In this document: one piece after another, positions 56,053 to 64,000 of the stretch | Numbering within the stretch: the first letter of the stretch is position 1 | Layout of the letters: every line of letters starts with the position of its first letter | Source: Urophycis tenuis | Taxonomy: Eukaryota; Chordata; Actinopteri; Gadiformes; Phycidae | Direction: 5' to 3' | Assembly (NCBI GenBank): GCA_036785325.1 | Contig: JAXIVH010000001.1 | Coordinates: 22,341,455 to 22,405,454 of the forward strand | DNA length: 64,000 nt | Program-made: the position numbers and the translations under genes | Notes under the pieces: generated by a model | What the model saw: only the letters and a program-made list of their open reading frames with translations | Told to the model about the DNA's origin: nothing | Databases searched by the model: none

Positions 56053-58124
56053 TTCGTTAGAGTTATCTCGATGACCCCCCCCACCTCATCCAACGACTCG
56101 GTAGTTGAATAGGGGATCAAAGGCAGTTGCACTCGCCAATATCTAGTCATCCGCAGCTCTCTTTTCCCATATTACCAAGAATGAAGTAAAACGAAATGGT
56201 TATCTGTCTTGTTGTGATATAACCGCTGATTTGGAGATATAGACTTGTTTTTCCTTTTCCAAAAGGTTTTCTTTGTTCCAAGATGAAGGTCAATCTAGTT
56301 TGATTGAAGGTACTTCCAATGCATTGGTATATTTACTTATTTGAATAAAGACGAGTCACAGCTGGAGTGAGACTTTTCTTTTCCATTTCTATTTTAGTAT
56401 AAACGTGCTATCGAAATATTAGGACACGTCATCAGTAGTGGACCCTGGGATCATAGGGTGTTTCTGGCCATTGTCACTATACACCCTCACCCAAGGGAGG
56501 CCCCCCCGAGAGTGATCAATTCTCAAGGTGTGTCGTTTCCGAAATGGAATTGGTATTGGGTTTAAGCTTTTTTAGGAGTGATCATTTGTTGAGGTAACGT
56601 CGAGGTAAGTAAAGGTAAGTAAAACACTTTTTAGGATACATTGTTTTGGTTATGGAGAGGAGGGGGCACATACTTACCCCCTGACCAGCACAAACCAGTT
56701 GTTAACACCGCTAGGTAGCCCTGGTTTGGCCAATCAGGGCCGGAGCTTGGTTCTTGTCCTCTGTTGGGTCCAGATGAACTAGCAGAAAACTGGGGTCACG
56801 AAGGACCGAGGCCAGCCGTGACAAAGCACTGCCTCCACGGTCCCCCAATGCAGCTATCCTCAGCGATGGGTGTCCAGACCTAGGAAAGACCAAGACCAGC
56901 CCCGACCAGCGGTGCCTTCCCAGTCGGTCCCAGGGTAGGAAAGGCCAAGGCCAGCCGCGACTAAGCACTGCCTCCCTGGCCCCTCCAGGACCCCATGCCG
57001 AACAGCCTGTTAATAACAATTCCTGTGCCCCATACACCGCGCGACTACAGAGATTGTGTAGGAAGTTGACCTTAGAGAAGACTCAATGGCTTACTTTCCT
57101 CACCCAAAACAACAATTTCTTGGGGTAGTCTATTCTCGCCGTAGGTACTTCGGTAATGGGTTTTTTTGTGAAAAGTTTTCCGGATGAAATGCATGCTGGG
57201 TAATTGTCTTCTTCCTCCAATATGTCAAGTGTAGGTTAAGGTTAGGGTAGATTTAGGGGTAGAGTTAGCAGTTAACCTTAACGTTAGGTTTGAAGTAAAT
57301 GGGAGGGGTTGCGGTTAGGGTTAAGGTTAGGGCTGAGGTTAGGGTTAGGTATAAGGTTACGGTTTAGGGTTAAGGTTAGGGTTAAGGTTAGGGTTACGGT
57401 TAGGGCTAAGGTTAGGGCTAAGGTTAGAGTAAGGGTTAGGGTTAGCGTTACGGTTAGGGTAAGGTTAGGGTTAGGGTTAGAGGTTAGGGGTTAGGGGTTA
57501 GGGTTAAGATGAGGGCTGAGGTTAGGGTTAAGGTTAGGGCTGAGGTTAGGGTTAGGTTTAAGGTTAGGGATAAGGTTAGGGTTGGGGTTACGGCTGAGAT
57601 TGGGGTTAAGGTTAGGGTTGAGGTTAGGGTTAGTGTTATGGATAAGGTTAGGTTAAGTGTTAGGGCCAAGGTTAGGGTTAAGGTTATGGTTAAGATTAGG
57701 GTTAGGGCTAGAATTAGGGTTAGGGCTAAGGTTAGGGTTAGGGTTATGGCTGAGGTTAGGGTTAAGGTTAGGTTTGAGGTTAGTGTTAAGGTTAGGGCCA
57801 AGGTTAGGGTTAGGGTTAAGGTTAGGGTTAGGGCTAAGGTTAGGGTTAGGGTTATGGCTGAGGCTAGGGTTAGGGCTAAAGTTAGGGCAAAGGTTAGAGT
57901 TAGGGTTAGCGTTAGAGTTAGGGTAGGGTTAGTGTTGGAGGTTAGGGTAGGCTTGGGTTAGAGTTAGAGTAGGGGTTAGGGTTAGAGTTAGAGTAGGGGT
58001 TAGGGTTAGTGTTAAGGCTAAGGTTAGGGGTTGAGGTTAGTGTTAAGATTAGGGCCAAGGTAAGGGTTAGTGTTAGGGTTGAGTTAGGGTTAGGGCTAAG
58101 GTTAGGCCTATGGTTAGGGTTGGG
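56053..58124 (+). repeat. Array unit 20, type B (2072 bp)
   Basis: Core 56053-57232, T 57233-58124, no M. It shares TTCCAAAAGG (near 56258) with unit 19. A private one-base loss in GGCTTGGGTTAG near 57952 breaks the hexamer phase. Confidence 0.93.
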
Positions 58125-60197
58125 TTCGTTAGAGTTATCTCGATGACCCCCCCCACCTCATCCAACGACTCGGTAGTTGAATAGGGGATCAAAGGCAGTT
58201 GCACTCGCCAATATCTAGTCATCCGCAGCTCTCTTTTCCCATATTACCAAGAATGAAGTAAAACGAAATGGTTATCTGTCTTGTTGTGATATAACCGCTG
58301 ATTTGGAGATATAGACTTGTTTTTCCTTTTCCCAAAGGTTTTCTTTGTTCCAAGATGAAGGTCAATCTAGTTTGATTGAAGGTACTTCCAATGCATTGGT
58401 ATATTTACTTATTTGAATAAAGACGAGTCACAGCTGGAGTGAGACTTTTCTTTTCCATTTCTATTTTAGTATAAACGTGCTATCGAAATATTAGGACACG
58501 TCATCAGTAGTGGACCCTGGGATCATAGGGTGTTTCTGGCCATTGTCACTATACACCCTCACCCAAGGGAGGCCCCCCCGAGAGTGATCAATTCTCAAGG
58601 TGTGTCGTTTCCGAAATGGAATTGGTATTGGGTTTAAGCTTTTTTAGGAGTGATCATTTGTTGAGGTAACGTCGAGGTAAGTAAAGGTAAGTAAAACACT
58701 TTTTAGGATACATTGTTTTGGTTATGGAGAGGAGGGGGCACATACTTACCCCCTGACCAGCACAAACCAGTTGTTAACACCGCTAGGTAGCCCTGGTTTG
58801 GCCAATCAGGGCCGGAGCTTGGTTCTTGTCCTCTGTTGGGTCCAGATGAACTAGCAGAAAACTGGGGTCACGAAGGACCGAGGCCAGCCGTGACAAAGCA
58901 CTGCCTCCACGGTCCCCCAATGCAGCTATCCTCAGCGATGGGTGTCCAGACCTAGGAAAGACCAAGACCAGCCCCGACCAGCGGTGCCTTCCCAGTCGGT
59001 CCCAGGGTAGGAAAGGCCAAGGCCAGCCGCGACTAAGCACTGCCTCCCTGGCCCCTCCAGGACCCCATGCCGAACAGCCTGTTAATAACAATTCCTGTGC
59101 CCCATACACCGCGCGACTACAGAGATTGTGTAGGAAGTTGACCTTAGAGAAGACTCAATGGCTTACTTTCCTCACCCAAAACAACAATTTCTTGGGGTAG
59201 TCTATTCTCGCCGTAGGTACTTCGGTAATGGGTTTTTTTGTGAAAAGTTTTCCGGATGAAATGCATGCTGGGTAATTGTCTTCTTCCTCCAATATGTCAA
59301 GTGTAGGTTAAGGTTAGGGTAGATTTAGGGGTAGAGTTAGCAGTTAACCTTAACGTTAGGTTTGAAGTAAATGGGAGGGGTTGCGGTTAGGGTTAAGGTT
59401 AGGGCTGAGGTTAGGGTTAGGTATAAGGTTACGGTTTAGGGTTAAGGTTAGGGTTAAGGTTAGGGTTACGGTTAGGGCTAAGGTTAGGGCTAAGGTTAGA
59501 GTAAGGGTTAGGGTTAGCGTTACGGTTAGGGTAAGGTTAGGGTTAGGGTTAGAGGTTAGGGGTTAGGGGTTAGGGTTAAGATGAGGGCTGAGGTTAGGGT
59601 TAAGGTTAGGGCTGAGGTTAGGGTTAGGTTTAAGGTTAGGGATAAGGTTAGGGTTGGGGTTACGGCTGAGATTGGGGTTAAGGTTAGGGTTGAGGTTAGG
59701 GTTAGTGTTATGGATAAGGTTAGGTTAAGTGTTAGGGCCAAGGTTAGGGTTAAGGTTATGGTTAAGATTAGGGTTAGGGCTAGAATTAGGGTTAGGGCTA
59801 AGGTTAGGGTTAGGGTTATGGCTGAGGTTAGGGTTAAGGTTAGGTTTGAGGTTAGTGTTAAGGTTAGGGCCAAGGTTAGGGTTAGGGTTAAGGTTAGGGT
59901 TAGGGCTAAGGTTAGGGTTAGGGTTATGGCTGAGGCTAGGGTTAGGGCTAAAGTTAGGGCAAAGGTTAGAGTTAGGGTTAGCGTTAGAGTTAGGGTAGGG
60001 TTAGTGTTGGAGGTTAGGGTAGGCTTAGGGTTAGAGTTAGAGTAGGGGTTAGGGTTAGAGTTAGAGTAGGGGTTAGGGTTAGTGTTAAGGCTAAGGTTAG
60101 GGGTTGAGGTTAGTGTTAAGATTAGGGCCAAGGTAAGGGTTAGTGTTAGGGTTGAGTTAGGGTTAGGGCTAAGGTTAGGCCTATGGTTAGGGTTGGG
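58125..60197 (+). repeat. Array unit 21, type B (2073 bp)
   Basis: Core 58125-59304, T 59305-60197, no M. I found no private marker in it. With unit 20 it forms the only pair of consecutive short units. Confidence 0.93.
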
Positions 60198-62972
60198 TTC
60201 GTTAGAGTTATCTCGATGACCCCCCCCACCTCATCCAACGACTCGGTAGTTGAATAGGGGATCAAAGGCAGTTGCACTCGCCAATATCTAGTCATCCGCA
60301 GCTCTCTTTTCCCATATTACCAAGAATGAAGTAAAACGAAATGGTTATCTGTCTTGTTGTGATATAACCGCTGATTTGGAGATATAGACTTGTTTTTCCT
60401 TTTCCCAAAGGTTTTCTTTGTTCCAAGATGAAGGTCAATCTAGTTTGATTGAAGGTACTTCCAATGCATTGGTATATTTACTTATTTGAATAAAGACGAG
60501 TCACAGCTGGAGTGAGACTTTTCTTTTCCATTTCTATTTTAGTATAAACGTGCTATCGAAATATTAGGACACGTCATCAGTAGTGGACCCTGGGATCATA
60601 GGGTGTTTCTGGCCATTGTCACTATACACCCTCACCCAAGGGAGGCCCCCCCGAGAGTGATCAATTCTCAAGGTGTGTCGTTTCCGAAATGGAATTGGTA
60701 TTGGGTTTAAGCTTTTTTAGGAGTGATCATTTGTTGAGGTAACGTCGAGGTAAGTAAAGGTAAGTAAAACACTTTTTAGGATACATTGTTTTGGTTATGG
60801 AGAGGAGGGGGCACATACTTACCCCCTGACCAGCACAAACCAGTTGTTAACACCGCTAGGTAGCCCTGGTTTGGCCAATCAGGGCCGGAGCTTGGTTCTT
60901 GTCCTCTGTTGGGTCCAGATGAACTAGCAGAAAACTGGGGTCACGAAGGACCGAGGCCAGCCGTGACAAAGCACTGCCTCCACGGTCCCCCAATGCAGCT
61001 ATCCTCAGCGATGGGTGTCCAGACCTAGGAAAGACCAAGACCAGCCCCGACCAGCGGTGCCTTCCCAGTCGGTCCCAGGGTAGGAAAGGCCAAGGCCAGC
61101 CGCGACTAAGCACTGCCTCCCTGGCCCCTCCAGGACCCCATGCCGAACAGCCTGTTAATAACAATTCCTGTGCCCCATACACCGCGCGACTACAGCAATT
61201 GTGTAGGGAGTTGACCTTAGAGAAGACTCAATGGCTTACTTTCCTCACCCAAAACAACAATTTCTTGGGGTAGTCTATTCTCGCCGTAGGTACTTCGGTA
61301 ATGGGTTTTTTTGTGAAAAGTTTTCCGGATGAAATGCATGCTGGGTAATTGTCTTCTTCCTCCAATATGTCAAGTGTAGGTTAAGGTTAGGGTAGATTTA
61401 GGGGTAGAGTTAGCAGTTAACCTTAACGTTAGGTTTGAAGTAAATGGGAGGGGTTGCGGTTAGGGTTAAGGTTAGGGCTGAGGTTAGGGTTAGGTATAAG
61501 GTTACGGTTTAGGGTTAAGGTTAGGGTTAAGGTTAGGGTTACGGTTAGGGCAAAGGTTAGGGCTAAGGTTAGAGTAAGGGTTAGGGTTAGCGTTACGGTT
61601 AGGGTAAGGTTAGGGTTAGGGTTAGAGGTTAGGGGTTAGGGGTTAGGGTTAAGATGAGGGCTGAGGTTAGGGTTAAGGTTAGGGCTGAGGTTAGGGTTAG
61701 GTTTAAGGTTAGGGATAAGGTTAGGGTTGGGGTTACGGCTGAGATTGGGGTTAAGGTTAGGGTTGAGGTTAGGGTTAGTGTTATGGATAAGGATAGGTTA
61801 AGTGTTAGGGCCAAGGTTAGGGTTAAGGTTATGGTTAAGATTAGGGTTAGGGCTAGAATTAGGGTTAGGGCTAAGGTTAGGGTAAGGGTTATGGCTGAGG
61901 TTAGGGTTAAGGTTAGGTTTGAGGTTAGTGTTAAGGTTAGGGCCAAGGTTAGGGTTAGGGTTAAGGTTAGGGTTAGGGCTAAGGTTAGGGTTAGGGTTAT
62001 GGCTGAGGCTAGGGTTAGGGCTAAAGTTAGGGCAAAGGTTAGAGTTAGGGTTAGCGTTAGAGTTAGGGTAGGGTTAGTGTTGGAGGTTAGGGTAGGCTTA
62101 GGGTTAGAGTTAGAGTAGGGGTTAGGGTTAGAGTTAGAGTAGGGGTTAGGGTTAGTGTTAAGGCTAAGGTTAGGGGTTGAGGTTAGTGTTAAGATTAGGG
62201 CCAAGGTAAGGGTTAGTGTTAGGGTTGAGTTAGGGTTAGGGCTAAGGTTAGGCCTATGGTTAGGGTTGGGGTTGAGGTTATCCCTAGGGTTAGAGTTAGA
62301 GCTAGAGATTGAGGAAGGTAGAGTCAAGGTGAGACAGTCTGTACGGACTGAACTCACCCCTGCCGGATCGGGCTAGTACACTCTATCTCCCCCAACTCCC
62401 TCATTTCCATGAGGGAAGACAGGGGAGAAGAGATGGGAGGAGTATATATATTTAAGATTTTTTTTTTTAGTAAATAAATACATCGAGAGACTCACAGCTG
62501 GAGTGGGTTTTAATCTTTGTATTCAAGGTTGTTCCTCCTCTTTTGATTCCTCGCTGGTGGTGCGTCGTCTCCACCTAGTGGTCGTTTTGTGAAGAAGAGT
62601 TATAGAAATAGAAATAGAAATACTCTATTGTTCCCAGGTTGGGAAATTGCATTAATAGGTAAGTAATAATAATAATAATAGGTAATTGCAATAGTTGGTA
62701 AGGTAATCTATATTTAATTTATTTATTTATATTTGTATATTTATTAAGTCTATTTATTTATTCATTTTTGTTTATTTATTTATTTAGATAAAGAGGATCA
62801 CAGCTGGAGTGAGTTTTTAGTCTTTGTGTTAAAGGCTGGTTGCCTTCTTTTGATTCTTCAGTGGTGGTCCATCGCCTCCATCTAGTGGTCGTTTTGTGAA
62901 TAACAGTTGGTAAGGTAATATAAATGGGTTGTGTAGAGAGCCCGTTCTTTCGATGGCCCTGGCTCGGTTAGG
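60198..62972 (+). repeat. Array unit 22, type A (2775 bp)
   Basis: Core 60198-61377, T 61378-62314, M 62315-62972. T markers TTAGGGCAAAGG (near 61547) and GATAAGGATAGG link it to unit 14. Private changes include CAGCAATTG near 61193, CCCCTGCCGG near 62357 and TTATTAAGTC near 62741. Confidence 0.93.
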
Positions 62973-64000
62973 TTCGTTAGAGTTATCTCGATGACCCCCC
63001 CCACCTCATCCAACGACTCGGTAGTTGAATAGGGGATCAAAGGCAGTTGCACTCGCCAATATCTAGTCATCCGCAGCTCTCTTTTCCCATATTACCAAGA
63101 ATGAAGTAAAACGAAATGGTTATCTGTCTTGTTGTGATATAACCGCTGATTTGGAGATATAGACTTGTTTTTCCTTTTCCCAAAGGTTTTCTTTGTTCCA
63201 AGATGAAGGTCAATCTAGTTTGATTGAAGGTACTTCCAATGCATTGGTATATTTACTTATTTGAATAAAGACGAGTCACAGCTGGAGTGAGACTTTTCTT
63301 TTCCATTTCTATTTTAGTATAAACGTGCTATCGAAATATTAGGACACGTCATCAGTAGTGGACCCTGGGATCATAGGGTGTTTCTGGCCATTGTCACTAT
63401 ACACCCTCACCCAAGGGAGGCCCCCCCGAGAGTGATCAATTCTCAAGGTGTGTCGTTTCCGAAATGGAATTGGTATTGGGTTTAAGCTTTTTTAGGAGTG
63501 ATCATTTGTTGAGGTAACGTCGAGGTAAGTAAAGGTAAGTAAAACACTTTTTAGGATACATTGTTTTGGTTATGGAGAGGAGGGGGCACATACTTACCCC
63601 CTGACCAGCACAAACCAGTTGTTAACACCGCTAGGTAGCCCTGGTTTGGCCAATCAGGGCCGGAGCTTGGTTCTTGTCCTCTGTTGGGTCCAGATGAACT
63701 AGCAGAAAACTGGGGTCACGAAGGACCGAGGCCAGCCGTGACAAAGCACTGCCTCCACGGTCCCCCAATGCAGCTATCCTCAGCGATGGGTGTCCAGACC
63801 TAGGAAAGACCAAGACCAGCCCCGACCAGCGGTGCCTTCCCAGTCGGTCCCAGGGTAGGAAAGGCCAAGGCCAGCCGCGACTAAGCACTGCCTCCCTGGC
63901 CCCTCCAGGACCCCATGCCGAACAGCCTGTTAATAACAATTCCTGTGCCCCATACACCGCGCGACTACAGAGATTGTGTAGGAAGTTGACCTTAGAGAAG
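62973..64000 (+). repeat. Array unit 23, partial (core only)
   Basis: The first 1028 bp of a core. The window ends about 150 bp before its T block would begin, so the array continues beyond the right edge. Confidence 0.93.

Overview
The window looks like teleost fish subtelomeric (or large interstitial) heterochromatin and holds no intact host protein gene that I can support. The vertebrate identity rests on long stretches of degenerate TTAGGG-type hexamers. The fish assignment rests on a 5'-truncated non-LTR retrotransposon with a typical fish CR1/L2-group reverse transcriptase and AATAAA plus short-tandem-repeat tail, and on an inserted element with fish-typical GGGACCGAGC... / GCGCCCCCTACAG sequence. 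The species cannot be named from the sequence alone.

Almost the whole window is one tandem array. I define each unit by a landmark beginning ttcgttagagttatctcg, found at 792, 4004, 6773, 9542, 12311, 15080, 20283, 23041, 25804, 28607, 31362, 34052, 37427, 40178, 42951, 45024, 47775, 50550, 53302, 56053, 58125, 60198 and 62973. A full unit (type A, about 2.77 kb) has three parts. The core is about 1180 bp and non-telomeric, with a GC-rich 51-bp minisatellite and promoter-like motifs. The T block is about 0.9 kb of degenerate TTAGGG hexamers, G-strand on the + strand. The M block is about 660 bp and AT-rich, with two diverged copies of a 105-bp module that each carry a CTCF-like core. Type B (about 2073 bp) lacks M: the T block runs straight into the next core. 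Type C (about 2751 bp) also lacks M but has a second T block. The left half of the window is mostly type A, including a clear two-unit higher-order repeat with a 5538-bp period over 4004-15079. From about 37 kb on, types A, B and C are shuffled.

Two insertions interrupt the array. One is a 2.4-kb transposable-element-like insert at 17350-19752, in the AT-rich part of the sixth unit. It has three internal 0.3-kb repeats, a perfect (TTAGGG)6 tract, a 31-32-bp minisatellite and CTCF-like sites. The other is the 1.3-kb retrotransposon fragment at 35681-36976, inside a T block.

The most interesting possibility is that each core is a TERRA-like promoter or a repeat-encoded non-coding transcription unit. 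It carries a consensus CCAAT box, a CpG-containing minisatellite, ETS/ZNF143-like sites immediately before the TTAGGG block, and an unusual density of consensus splice donors with a strong acceptor. This is inference from motifs, and no transcript evidence is available here. The long Val-Arg / Leu-Thr reading frames across the T blocks are artefacts of translating a hexamer repeat.
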